Source of the DNA: CAVPDE01 sp963702565
GTDB taxonomy: Bacteria; Desulfobacterota; DSM-4660; Desulfatiglandales; HGW-15
Direction: 5' to 3'
Length of the DNA: 64,000 nt
NCBI GenBank assembly: GCA_963702565.1
Contig: CAVPDE010000016.1
Location: 124,001 to 188,000 of the forward strand
Shown here: in pieces, positions 35,504-43,543 of the stretch
Layout: every line of letters begins with the position of its first letter
Numbering within the stretch: the stretch's first letter is position 1
The notes under the pieces: generated by a model
The model's database searches: none
What the model was told of the DNA's origin: nothing
What the model saw: the letters and a program-made list of their open reading frames with translations, nothing else
Position numbers and translations under genes: made by a program

Positions 35504-35843
35504 CACGCAATACCTTCAATATGTTCCCTTTCAGAGAAGGGATATTTTTCCTGACCGTATCCCAAACAGCTTCGAGGTCAATGCCGAAATAATCATGGAT
35601 CAAAATGTTCCGAAACCCAATGGCCTCTTTCCACTCCACAAAAGGATATTGGCGCCTCACTCTTTCAGGCACATTCCTTGCTGCTTATCCGATGATCTCG
35701 AAATTCCTTAGAATGGCATCGGTCACCATGTCGTTTTGCTTCAGGTCTCCAAGAGAGAACCCCCTTGAGTATCGCTCTATTTTCTCGATAGCATTCAAGA
35801 TATCTTCCAAAAAGAGAACGAAGTCCCTCTTCCTTTCAGACAT
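35472..35843 (-). pseudogene. DUF86 HEPN toxin gene with an in-frame stop
   Basis: Translation from ATG 35843 gives MSERKRDFVLFLEDIL, then DAILRNFEIIG, a TAA stop (35685-35687), and in the same frame AARNVPERVRRQYPFVEWKEAIGFRNILIHDYFGID. Family members usually have EIIGEAA, so a GAA codon probably became TAA. The HEPN active motif R-x4-H (RNILIH) lies beyond the stop. The gene starts within the end of the nucleotidyltransferase gene (ATGTCTGA overlap), the normal MNT-HEPN arrangement. The C-terminus is also replaced, by AbrB-like sequence. Confidence 0.85.
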
Positions 35844-36129
35844 ACACGACCTCGTCAAAGATCCGTGTCTTGAGTCTTGGCTTCACCGCGTCTTTTATTA
35901 CCAGATCTACCTTCCTGTCCAAGGAAGCTTCCAGGTAATACTTGAGCCTCATGTAATTGAAGAAGTCCTTGTGTCCCTTTTTGAATTCAACAAGAATGTC
36001 TACGTCGCTTCTTTTCGTTTGCTTTTCCCGAACAAAGGACCCGAAAATACCTATTTTCTTCACATGAAAAGCCTTCCGTATTTCCGCTCTTTGCTCTGCC
36101 AGCCTGCTTTTGACTTCATCGGTATGCAT
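35836..36129 (-). CDS. MNT nucleotidyltransferase (MntA-type antitoxin)
   Basis: A 97-residue protein with G-S-F-V-R-E followed by RSDVDILVEF, the GSx10DxD signature of minimal nucleotidyltransferases, and a C-terminal KVDLVIKDAVKPRLKTRIFDEVVYV typical of partners of DUF86 proteins. In MntA-HepT systems the enzyme adds AMP units to the HEPN toxin. Here the toxin gene is interrupted by a stop codon, so the antitoxin appears to persist without an active partner. Confidence 0.85.
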   Translation of the reverse strand: MHTDEVKSRLAEQRAEIRKAFHVKKIGIFGSFVREKQTKRSDVDILVEFKKGHKDFFNYMRLKYYLEASLDRKVDLVIKDAVKPRLKTRIFDEVVYV

Positions 36130-36277
36130 ACCTCTCCCTCATGCTTCGACTTCACTATCGTCTGTAGTATACCACAACAAAGGGGTCAAGTCTGCTTTTG
36201 AATCGGATTCACGCAAAGACGCAAAGACGCACGTTCTCAGGGCCGTTGTTGACTATGTTGACTAACTTTGGGGAAGC

Positions 36278-36345
36278 TAAAAGGTCAAAGGTCAAACGTT
36301 AAAGGAAAAAGGTAAAAGGTGAAAGGTCAAAGGTTAAAGGCGAAT
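36278..36345. repeat. AAAGG heptad tract between two genes
   Basis: Nine or so imperfect 7-base units (AAGGTCA, AAGGTTA, AAGGTGA and similar) between the MNT gene and the Wza-like gene. No gene lies in 36130-36406. Confidence 0.75.
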
Positions 36346-36406
36346 AGGATCGTTCAACCGGAGAGGAATACTCGTCGGCAAAGAAGCCCGGTCCGGCGTT
36401 CTTCAC

Positions 36407-37130
36407 TCAATCTATTCTATTGACCTGATAGGTGAACCCGAGACTGATGCCGCGATAGAGCAGAAGTTGTTCGATGTACTGGTTCACGAACTTGTTGGCC
36501 TCTGCAATCCACGTCTTGGGGATGTAGACCACGTCATAGGGCCTGAGCTGGACAAGAGCGTCAGAACCTTCCCCGCTGAGCGCAGCTTTTCAAATTCACC
36601 CGCACGGGAACAGGCTGGTTTTCCGGACCTTTGCGGATGATGATGGCCGCCTCCGGGTCGGCTGTCTCCTTGAAGCCTCCCGCACTGAGCACTGCCTGAA
36701 GAGCAGTCATCCCGCCCGTAAGCTCAATAAGACCTTGCCGGCCGACCTCGCCGCCCACATAAACGCGCTGAGAGGAGAAAGACCCGACAATGACGGTGAT
36801 CGCAGGCTTTTTGAGCTCTCTGGAGTACCTGTCCGTCAGAAAATCGTCGAGCTGTGCCGGGGTCAGGCCTGCAGCCTGGACCTCATCAACCAGCTGGAGA
36901 GAGATCTTCCCGTCAGGCCGGACGGTAATGGTTTCATTGAGTTCGGGATTGTAGAAGAACTTGATGTGCAGCTGATCGCCTGCCTGTATGAAATACTGAG
37001 GCGGTTTCTCAGGGGCCGATGCAAGGACGGGATTGTCGATCTTGGTCCCGGCCTGGTTCGCGGTGCACCCGTTCATTCCGCAGAGCAAAACGGCAGCGGT
37101 CAGAAAAAAGATCCTTCTCTTTGTAATCAT
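36407..37130 (-). pseudogene. Wza-like polysaccharide export protein with a frameshift
   Basis: The start (MITKRRIFFLTAAVLLCGMN, lipobox MNGC) marks a lipoprotein. YFIQAGDQLHIKFFYNPELNETITVRPDGKISL is the Poly_export domain and RVYVGGEVGRQGLIEL the SLBB domain. The frame stops early after VRVNLKSCAQRGRF, but another frame continues from about 36583 as LSGEGSDALVQLRPYDVVYIPKTWIAEANKFVNQYIEQLLL to a stop at 36407, the normal ending of the XrtA-locus export protein. One extra base in AAAAGCTGCG explains the break. If real, secretion through this outer-membrane protein is lost. Confidence 0.85.
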
Positions 37131-37289
37131 TCCACTCTCCTCAGTGATCCATGTGGGGATGGGGCTCTGTAAGGCAGTCCCATTTTGTGCAGGCTCCGCC
37201 CCCTTGAAGGCAGTCGTCCCACGGCCTCAATTTTTTGAAAGCAGACCACTTTTTGGTTTTCGTCACTTCCTGGCCCCGTTTGTCCGGGA

Positions 37290-38036
37290 CTACAGTCTTT
37301 CATAGATCCACGTCGGGATATGAAACTTCCGCCTGTTGAGCACAACCCCCAGGACCTTGCCTCCGGCCTCTTCGACTTCCCTCTTCGCCTTGAGAGCCAC
37401 TTGCCGCCGGGTGGTTCCGGAACCAAGCACCAACACCACGCCGTCCACCTTGCTGCAGATCACCCTGGCCTCTGAAAAGCTGGTGGCGGGCGGGGCGTCA
37501 AGAATGACAACGTCGAACCACGCGTGCGAATTCCGGAGAAACTCGTCAAACGCGCTCGACTCAAAAAGGCTGACAGGGTTGGTATGCTTACTCCCGCAGG
37601 GCATGACGTAAAGATTCGTGGCCCCGATTTTTTTCATTCTCGAGGTCATGTCGCCGGCCTTGGTGAGCCAATCCGACAGACCATGGGCGTGATCCACCCC
37701 GAACACCTCGTGAAGGCACGGGGTTCTCAGGTTTGCATCGACCAGGAGCACCTTGAGTTCCGTATCCCTAACCAGACAAGCGGCCAAATGGATTGCCGTT
37801 GTGGAGGTGCCGTCCCCTTGGGATGTGCTGGTGAACAAAAGGGTTTTAACGGGCTTGTCCTGGCGCCTGGTCAGAAGATTGGTCTTGAGATCCTCATACC
37901 ATGAGAGCGTCGCCTCATCGGAGGCGCGCTTCGGAAGCACCGTCAAAATTTTCTTTTTGGAAATTGGAAAAGTCCCGAGCAGACTCTCCTGATAATCCTT
38001 TTCCGCCCTTTCGAGCGCCTTATGTGTTCTACCCAT
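37290..38036 (-). CDS. CpsD/CapB-like tyrosine kinase homologue with altered P-loop
   Basis: A 248-residue BY-kinase-type ATPase. The Walker A region reads S72-Q-G-D-G-T-S-T79, where active kinases have GEGKST: the invariant lysine is Thr77. Walker A' (LLVDANLRTP, Asp100) and Walker B (FDVVILDAPP) are present. The C-terminus (FHIPTWIYERL) has a single Tyr rather than a tyrosine cluster. It follows the ATPase gene and precedes the exporter, the standard order of PEP-CTERM exopolysaccharide loci, where the kinase works with the Wzc-like protein. It may be a regulatory, weakly active version. Confidence 0.85.
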   Translation of the reverse strand: MGRTHKALERAEKDYQESLLGTFPISKKKILTVLPKRASDEATLSWYEDLKTNLLTRRQDKPVKTLLFTSTSQGDGTSTTAIHLAACLVRDTELKVLLVDANLRTPCLHEVFGVDHAHGLSDWLTKAGDMTSRMKKIGATNLYVMPCGSKHTNPVSLFESSAFDEFLRNSHAWFDVVILDAPPATSFSEARVICSKVDGVVLVLGSGTTRRQVALKAKREVEEAGGKVLGVVLNRRKFHIPTWIYERL

Positions 38037-38115
38037 GGATCATAACCTCGCTGTGTCTGCCAGGTGGCAGAAACTAATCACCTTTTGGAGCCGGGTCAAT
38101 CGGATCTCCAACCTT

Positions 38116-39741
38116 TTAACGCCCCTCAGGTTGAACAATGAACACATCTTTGAATCCTTGCTCCTTGAGTTGGGCTATGACTGCCCGGGCCTCGCTCAAG
38201 CCCGCATACCCCTTGATACGAACCCGATAGACAAGACCCAGGTTCTCCAGGGTTTGTGATTGCAAATAAGGAGCATACCCCATTGCTTGAAGTTGTTCCA
38301 TTAGGTTTTTCGCGGGCAGCTCCTGGCCAAAGGCGCCGATCTGGATCACCAGGCTTCCGGTTTTGGGTGTGCTTGCTTTTGATCGAGCCGCTTGTGCAGG
38401 CTCATCGGTTTTAAGGCTTTGCTCTTTCGACAGCGCGGCGACCTTCACTGAAGCCTTTTTCTCCGTCGATTGGCCGCTCCCTTCGGCTCTCTGCCCTTTG
38501 CGAGGCTGATCGCTCTCACGCGGAGCCATCCCTGAATCGGATTCAGGCGCCTGGGGCTCTGCTCGACCCCTGGTTTCAGCGGGTTTGGGGGCATCATGTG
38601 TTTGCGAAACGGTGGAGTTGCCCACCAGCGACCCCTTATCCTTTTCGACAGCTGCAGAGTGAGCAGGAGGTGCGGAATCGAGAGACTGCTTGGCGAGCGC
38701 AGGTCGATCTCCGACCACCGCACCGACTTGGTGACGGGGGTTAGAAGGATTCTTCTCTTTTTGACTGAAGAGGGACTCTTGCGGCAAAAGCAGCAGGGCT
38801 ATGACCGCGCACGCAGCAAGCCCTAGACCCGCGGCCAGGCCATACCGATAATTCATTGACCATTTTCTTGGCAGGGCACCCCCTTTGTTCATGACAATCC
38901 CGGCTGGAGGTAAGGCCCTTGGTGGATGCGGGCTCCAGCCTTGATCCTTGATAACCTCCTCGATCACAGCGGCCTTGATTTTCTTCTTCCCCAACCCATA
39001 CGCAAGCAGGAGCGCATTGTCGCAGAGAATATTGATCTTTCGCGGAACGCCCCCTGAATACTCGCAGATCAGCCGGAGCGCTCCATCGGTGAAAAGGGAA
39101 GGACCCTTGTAATTGGCAATGACCAATCGATCGTCGATATACTCGTAGACTTCCTTTTCACTGAGCGGCGTGATCAGGCGTTTTATGCTGATCCTCTGGC
39201 TGAGCTGGCGCAAGCTCGGATCGTTGAGCTTGGCTTCCAATTCGGGCTGACCCGCGAGGAGAATTTGAATCAGTTTGTGCTTCCGGGTTTCCAGGTTCGA
39301 AAGGAGCCTCAAGCTCTCCAGAGCTTCCCTGTCAAGGTTCTGGGCTTCATCCACGATCAGAAGCACATTGCCGCCTTTCGCAAGCTCCTGGGTCGCAAAG
39401 TCGTTGAGTCGGAGAAGGGATTCGGGCTTGGTGAGGGCTTCTCCGGGCTTCGCCGCCCCTAGGTCCACGAGGGCCATGACGAGCAGCTGCTCAAAGGTCA
39501 CGTCGGTGTTGAAAAGGTGAGCGGCTTTCGTGTTCTGATTGAGGCTGTCCAGGGCCGCGTTGATCAGCGTCGTCTTCCCTGTGCCTACTTCGCCCACAAG
39601 AACGATAAATCCGCGCCGCTCCCGGATACCATACACCAGGGAAGCGAGGATCTCCCGATAGCCCTCGTTCAGATAGAGGTACTTGGGATCGGGTGTCACG
39701 TCAAAGGGCTTTTCGGAAAAGTGGAAGAAGTTGCAATACAT
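38116..39741 (-). CDS. ExeA-like AAA ATPase with SPOR domain (XrtA-locus type)
   Basis: A 541-residue protein. Residues 1-270 are an ExeA/GspA-type AAA ATPase: MYCNFFHFSEKPFDVTPDP, Walker A GEVGTGKTT (about 50-58), Walker B LLIVDEAQNL, and the sensor region GQPELEAKLNDPSLRQLSQRI. One membrane segment follows (GLAAGLGLAACAVIALLLL), then a Pro/Ser/Lys-rich linker and a C-terminal SPOR peptidoglycan-binding domain (SLVIQIGAFGQELPAKNLMEQLQAMGYAPYL). Such ATPases are a hallmark of PEP-CTERM/exosortase exopolysaccharide loci. ATG 39741 is chosen since family members begin MYxxFF. Confidence 0.9.
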   Translation of the reverse strand: MYCNFFHFSEKPFDVTPDPKYLYLNEGYREILASLVYGIRERRGFIVLVGEVGTGKTTLINAALDSLNQNTKAAHLFNTDVTFEQLLVMALVDLGAAKPGEALTKPESLLRLNDFATQELAKGGNVLLIVDEAQNLDREALESLRLLSNLETRKHKLIQILLAGQPELEAKLNDPSLRQLSQRISIKRLITPLSEKEVYEYIDDRLVIANYKGPSLFTDGALRLICEYSGGVPRKINILCDNALLLAYGLGKKKIKAAVIEEVIKDQGWSPHPPRALPPAGIVMNKGGALPRKWSMNYRYGLAAGLGLAACAVIALLLLPQESLFSQKEKNPSNPRHQVGAVVGDRPALAKQSLDSAPPAHSAAVEKDKGSLVGNSTVSQTHDAPKPAETRGRAEPQAPESDSGMAPRESDQPRKGQRAEGSGQSTEKKASVKVAALSKEQSLKTDEPAQAARSKASTPKTGSLVIQIGAFGQELPAKNLMEQLQAMGYAPYLQSQTLENLGLVYRVRIKGYAGLSEARAVIAQLKEQGFKDVFIVQPEGR

Positions 39742-39823
39742 GATCTCTATCACACCAAAGGTGAAAGAAGTAAGCCGGAAGCCCCGATCCTCTCAGGCAC
39801 GCGCACGGGGAGGCTACGGAGCA

Positions 39824-40153
39824 AACGTTCAAAAGCGTTTACATGGGACCGCCACACCTGGACAGGGCTGGGACCTTTTCTTGCGTTCCAAGGCCGCCAG
39901 TGGCGGCCAAGCCATCCGGAGGCGGGCAAGTCTCACGGGCTGGTCTTTTCTACGACTTATCTGCGAGGGAAACTTGCCCCCTCCACCGTTCCCCTCGCAT
40001 ACGCTCGGGGCCGGGGCTTCCCCCACAGATAAGTCGTGAAAAGACGGCGCCCTCGCGCCAGTCACTCCAGAAAAGGTCCCAGCCCTGTCCGACGTGTGGC
40101 TCGCCGTAAGAGATCTCTTTTGTGTAAGCCCATGTAAACACTCTTTGAACGTT
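39824..40153. repeat. 330-base nested inverted repeat
   Basis: The outer arms pair AACGTTCAAAAG ... GTTTACATGGG and GACAGGGCTGGGACCTTTTCT at the left (39824-39881) with their complements at the right (40069-40153). The inner arms pair GTCTTTTCTACGACTTATCTG-type sequence at 39943-39963 with 40026-40045. Folded, it would form one long stem-loop. It fills the gap between the Wzc-like and ATPase genes of an otherwise closely packed operon. Confidence 0.85.
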
Positions 40154-40161
40154 ACGAATCA

Positions 40162-41652
40162 CTACTTCAGCTCGGGAATCGAGGCCAGGACAGGCAGATT
40201 AAGCGCCTTCTCCACGTCCTCGGGTTTTTCAAGACCCTCATCCAGATACTCCATAAAAAAGGCAAGCCCCAGCCCCCCGAAGGCACCCAGGAAAACGCCC
40301 AGCACCAGGTTCAGCAGCACCCTCGGTTTTACGGGCTTCAGGGGCACTTGGGCAGGTTGGATCTGGGTGACGTTGGTGATCTTTTCCGTGTCCATGGCAT
40401 CGGAGATCCTGGATTCTTCGAATTTGGTCAGGTAGAGGCGGTAGTTCTGCCTGTGCACGTCCACCTGCTGCTGGAGTTGATTGAGCTCCACCTCGATCTG
40501 GTTGAGCATCTCGAGCTTTCTCTGGTACTCGGCAAGCTGACTCTCCTGGGTCTCCTTCTTGGCACTCAGCGCTTTCTTGTCGGCTTGGTTTCTGAGGAGA
40601 TCCTCCTGCAGGCGCTGGTAGGTCACATTCAGGCCGGACCTGGTCTTCCCGTAGCGTTTTGTCTCCTGCTCGGCCAGTTTCTCCCGCACCATCTGGATTT
40701 CTTCTCTGACATTATTGACCAGGCGGCTCTCCTCCGTGTACTTGGTGAGAAGATCTTTCTCCTTCAGTTGCAGCTCCACCAGCCGCGCCTGAAGGGTGCT
40801 GATGATGTAGGGATTATGGTCAATCTCTTCTCCCTGAGGGATGTTCTCTGGAACAGAAGCCAGGTGCTTCTGGAGCTGGGTGATCCGGTTCTCAGTTTCG
40901 GCCTGCGAGCTGAGCGTCTGGTTCAATGAAACCCGCAGGTCCGATACCTGTCTGAGCAGGAGGCTTCTTTCCTCGGCAAGAGAAGTCACGTTGCGCTGCT
41001 TCTTGAAGGCCTCCAATTGAGCTTCAACCTGATTCAGCTTGTTTTCCAGGATCTGGGATTGCTCCTGGAAAAAGGTATAGGAGTGGGGCGTCTTGTGCAC
41101 GTCGAGGTGGCGATCCAGATAGAGGCTGACCAGTTTATTCACAACGCTCGCTGCCATACGCGGATCTTTGTGTTCAAAGGTGATCTCGATCACGTTTGAC
41201 TTCTTGATGGCCTCGACCTTAAGGGCCTCTTCAAGAAGCAAGACGGCTCGGTCTACGGGCGAGGGTTGGGGGCTGGTACTCCCGAGGAGGCGACTGAGGA
41301 TTCCCGGGCTCTCCTCCTTGAGACTCTCATAGACAGTGGTCGCACCGATGGCCTGAACCACCTGTTCAAGGAGTGAGCCGCTCCGGATAATTTCGATCTC
41401 CGAGTTGACCTGCTCCTCGCGATTGAGGCTGATCACAGGGCTGACATTGCCCGTGGGCGGCACATAAAGGTTTTCTCTGCCGACCTTGACCAGGACCTGG
41501 GAATAGGCTTCGTAGACAGGATCGAGCAGAAAGGTGCCGACGGCCACCGTGCAGACGGTGGCAAAGAAGAACAGCAGGATCAGAGTTCTTCTTTTGAAAA
41601 GGACATAGAAAAAATCCCTAAGTGAGGTCTGGCTTGTCTCTTGTGTTTCCAT
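40162..41652 (-). CDS. Wzc/GumC-type chain-length determinant
   Basis: A 496-residue inner-membrane protein. An N-terminal Wzz domain (DFFYVLFKRRTLILLFFFATVC, then PVYEAYSQVLVKVGRENLYVP) is followed by a long periplasmic coiled coil (about 180-400, rich in Leu/Gln/Glu heptads) and a second membrane segment (VLLNLVLGVFLGAFGGLGLAFFMEYLDE), ending in a short cytoplasmic tail (LPVLASIPELK) without a kinase domain. It sets polymer length together with the separate CpsD-like protein at 37290-38036. ATG 41652 has GGAAG upstream; the open frame extends back to a TTG at 41703. Confidence 0.9.
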   Translation of the reverse strand: METQETSQTSLRDFFYVLFKRRTLILLFFFATVCTVAVGTFLLDPVYEAYSQVLVKVGRENLYVPPTGNVSPVISLNREEQVNSEIEIIRSGSLLEQVVQAIGATTVYESLKEESPGILSRLLGSTSPQPSPVDRAVLLLEEALKVEAIKKSNVIEITFEHKDPRMAASVVNKLVSLYLDRHLDVHKTPHSYTFFQEQSQILENKLNQVEAQLEAFKKQRNVTSLAEERSLLLRQVSDLRVSLNQTLSSQAETENRITQLQKHLASVPENIPQGEEIDHNPYIISTLQARLVELQLKEKDLLTKYTEESRLVNNVREEIQMVREKLAEQETKRYGKTRSGLNVTYQRLQEDLLRNQADKKALSAKKETQESQLAEYQRKLEMLNQIEVELNQLQQQVDVHRQNYRLYLTKFEESRISDAMDTEKITNVTQIQPAQVPLKPVKPRVLLNLVLGVFLGAFGGLGLAFFMEYLDEGLEKPEDVEKALNLPVLASIPELK

Positions 41653-42145
41653 GATCTTCCATGTGCTAGAGATATGCTGAAGAGAGAAGGACTCCGCTTT
41701 CAAGACACCTGTCCCCTGCCTCAGCGCTATAAAGCATTCCTTTCGTTCGCTGCTTTAAGCGCTTCTCCTTCATGAACATCCCCTCTAGAGAAAAGCGTCC
41801 GTCGGTTCGGAATCCAGCTTTCCAGGAGACGAGGAAGTTATTGGCAGGGGGTCTCTGAACTCTTGCGAAATATAATTATTATCATGGGTCGCCCTGCCCA
41901 GTCAATCGGAGAACTCGCACCTGGATTGGATCGACATAGCTAGGCCCTCGCGGGCAGTCTTGCGGGTGAAAAGCCTTCCGAGTTTGCGACTGCCGTTGGT
42001 CTGCTTTTCGCTTTTAGAACCACAACTGAAATCAGCGGAATCCAATCGATGGCACACGGAAGAAAGCCCAACAAAATGATTGCGAGGGTATCCCGAGAGG
42101 CTGGGCAAGATGGCCCTAGGGGCTTGTCAGCATGCGAAATCGATA
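41653..42145. other. Intergenic before the Wzc-like gene; one stem-loop, no gene
   Basis: On the minus strand GGCAGTC (41988-41994) pairs with GACTGCC (41953-41959) around a 28-base loop containing GCAAACTCGGAAGGC. This could be a leader structure of the Wzc-like operon. It does not match a riboswitch I can name with confidence. No convincing small gene is seen. Confidence 0.4.
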
Positions 42146-42146
42146 A

Positions 42147-42190
42147 TAAAAGGCCCCTCTGTGAGGCGTGGGCGGGGAGACAGAGGGGCT
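42147..42190 (-). terminator. Terminator of the PEP-CTERM gene
   Basis: On the minus strand AGCCCCTCTG pairs with CAGAGGGGCC and is followed by TTTTATT. It lies about 30 bases past the stop codon at 42218, separating the PEP-CTERM gene from the exopolysaccharide operon behind it. Confidence 0.85.
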
Positions 42191-42217
42191 TAGGAGGGAA
42201 GAGTTATCCATTCTGGA

Positions 42218-42850
42218 TCAGTTCTTGCGCATCTTCCGGCTTAACCCTGAAAGCCCTACCAACCCAAGACCAAGGAGGATCATGGTAGCAGGTTCTGGGA
42301 CAGGGGCAGGTCGCATGGCTATGACCATATCATCGTAATCTAAATCCCCTCCTGCAGGAAAAAGGTTATCATTCCACCCCAGGATATAGGTCCCCCTAGC
42401 GAGGACAATTGGGTTTGCCAAATAACGCAATGTGTTGGAGGGTGCGGTTAATTGATAGAGTTGGAAGTATTCATTACCACTAGAAAGAGCATCCAGTGCT
42501 ACCTTCGCGGGGGAATAATCCGATAGATCTGTGAAATAGAGATTCTTACTGGTGAAATCCACAGTATCCCACTGACCCCAATTCGATCGAATGTCAGTCC
42601 TGAATGTGTATGGCCCACTGGTGGCCTCTTCTGTCACGTTCGTATGAGCCGCCTCGGTAGCGATAGCCGTATACTGCCACCAACCGCCAAAATCGTACTC
42701 TGCCACTGGAGTGTGACCGTTGAAGTAGGTGGAGTTGGATAAGAAGGCCGAGAGGTTGGAAATGTTGTATGGCACGGTATACGCACCCGAAGTAGAATAA
42801 AGACCAAGAAGCAGCGCTACGCAAAATAACAATCCTGAGACCTTTTTCAT
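42218..42850 (-). CDS. PEP-CTERM sorting-domain protein
   Basis: A 210-residue secreted protein. A signal peptide (KKVSGLLFCVALLLGLYSTSGA) is followed by a Tyr/Trp/Asn-rich beta domain with a DYDDMVIA motif and, in the last 28 residues, VPEPATMILLGLGLVG plus the basic tail SRKMRKN: a textbook PEP-CTERM signal for exosortase (XrtA) cleavage. AAGGAGG precedes the ATG. It is expected to end up in the extracellular matrix with the exopolysaccharide. A sigma-54-type promoter and an inverted repeat lie upstream. No exosortase gene is seen in the window. Confidence 0.93.
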   Translation of the reverse strand: MKKVSGLLFCVALLLGLYSTSGAYTVPYNISNLSAFLSNSTYFNGHTPVAEYDFGGWWQYTAIATEAAHTNVTEEATSGPYTFRTDIRSNWGQWDTVDFTSKNLYFTDLSDYSPAKVALDALSSGNEYFQLYQLTAPSNTLRYLANPIVLARGTYILGWNDNLFPAGGDLDYDDMVIAMRPAPVPEPATMILLGLGLVGLSGLSRKMRKN

Positions 42851-42994
42851 TTTTCCTCCTTTTTGCCCATTGATAGCGAAATAAGTTGACGCCAAAAAGC
42901 GCCTTAAAGATTCACTCATTTATGCCATTGTTACATTGAAATATTCAAATAGATCTAAATATATAAAAAATTGAGTGTTAATTATGAAACATAT

Positions 42995-43010
42995 AGCAAT
43001 AATTATGCCA
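42995..43010 (-). promoter_or_regulatory. Sigma-54 (-24/-12) promoter of the PEP-CTERM gene
   Basis: On the minus strand TGGCATAATTATTGCT matches TGGCAC-N5-TTGCW in all but one conserved base, with correct GG-to-GC spacing. Transcription would start near 42983, about 130 bases upstream of the gene. PEP-CTERM genes in other bacteria are controlled by RpoN with the PrsK/PrsR two-component system. Confidence 0.75.
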
Positions 43011-43078
43011 TAAAGACTATAAATAATTTCAATAGGTATTTGTGATAGTTACCGCGCAATGGTATTGGGCAAGGGACT

Positions 43079-43145
43079 GAGTGTGTAATTGTATTCCACT
43101 AAGTGTGTAGAACTTTGCCACTTATTGGTAAAGCTTTACACACTT
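43079..43145. promoter_or_regulatory. Putative enhancer sites for a sigma-54 activator
   Basis: AAGTGTGTA (43101-43109) and its exact complement TACACACTT (43137-43145) form an inverted repeat with a 27-base gap; another half-site, GAGTGTGTA, lies at 43079-43087. They sit about 70-150 bases upstream of the -24 box, the usual place for an enhancer-binding protein such as a PrsR-type regulator. Confidence 0.65.
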
Positions 43146-43336
43146 ATTCTTCATAGTCCATCTTTTGAGATGTGGGGGTTTATCCATGTGCCACTTCTAT
43201 GATACCGGCTCAAGAAGTTGGCTGTAGAACAGCTTTTCTCCGTGCGGGGACCCTGAGGATGGTCTTACAATTCGCGCCTTGGATGTTGACCAAAATGGCA
43301 GAGCATTCCCGAGCGATCAGATGCGTTCCCTCCTCC

Positions 43337-43474
43337 TCAATTCCCCCAGAGGGCTTTCACATCATAGGGCTCGAACTGCCGATTGACCGTCATGATTGGA
43401 ATCCGTTCGATCACGGCCTGACCGATGATCAGTCGATCGAAAGGGTCTTTGTGGTGATGAGGGAGTTTGGAAAA
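43337..43474 (-). pseudogene. C-terminal fragment of a VapC-type PIN toxin
   Basis: The minus strand reads KLPHHHKDPFDRLIIGQAV, then ERIPIMTVNRQFEPYDVKALWGN and a stop. HHKDPFDR and the TxDxxFxxYxVxxxW ending define VapC proteins, but the conserved Asp of the last motif is Asn here and the N-terminal two thirds are absent. A decayed TA remnant. Confidence 0.75.
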
Positions 43475-43492
43475 ACGAGGCTGGTTTACCCT

Positions 43493-43529
43493 CATCCGCC
43501 CCTCCCCTGACGTGGGGAGAGGGCGGATG
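43493..43529 (-). terminator. REP-like hairpin after the FAD oxidoreductase operon
   Basis: CATCCGCC ... CTCCCC pairs with GGGGAG ... GGCGGATG around TGACGT, 15 bases beyond the last stop codon of the operon (43544). The arms are of the CCCTC/GAGGG type common in dispersed REP elements; a related one lies at 58395-58434. It may serve as terminator, though no T-run follows. Confidence 0.6.
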
Positions 43530-43543
43530 GAGGAGAGGGGAAT

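Noticed and set aside
33780..36345. CRISPR array
   Set aside because: The repeats here are short, variable heptads and long direct repeats without regular spacers, and no cas genes are present.
41942..42010. Possible c-di-GMP riboswitch before the Wzc-like gene
   Set aside because: There is a 7-base-pair stem and a GCAAA word, but the GEMM core (second stem with GNRA loop and receptor) is not there.
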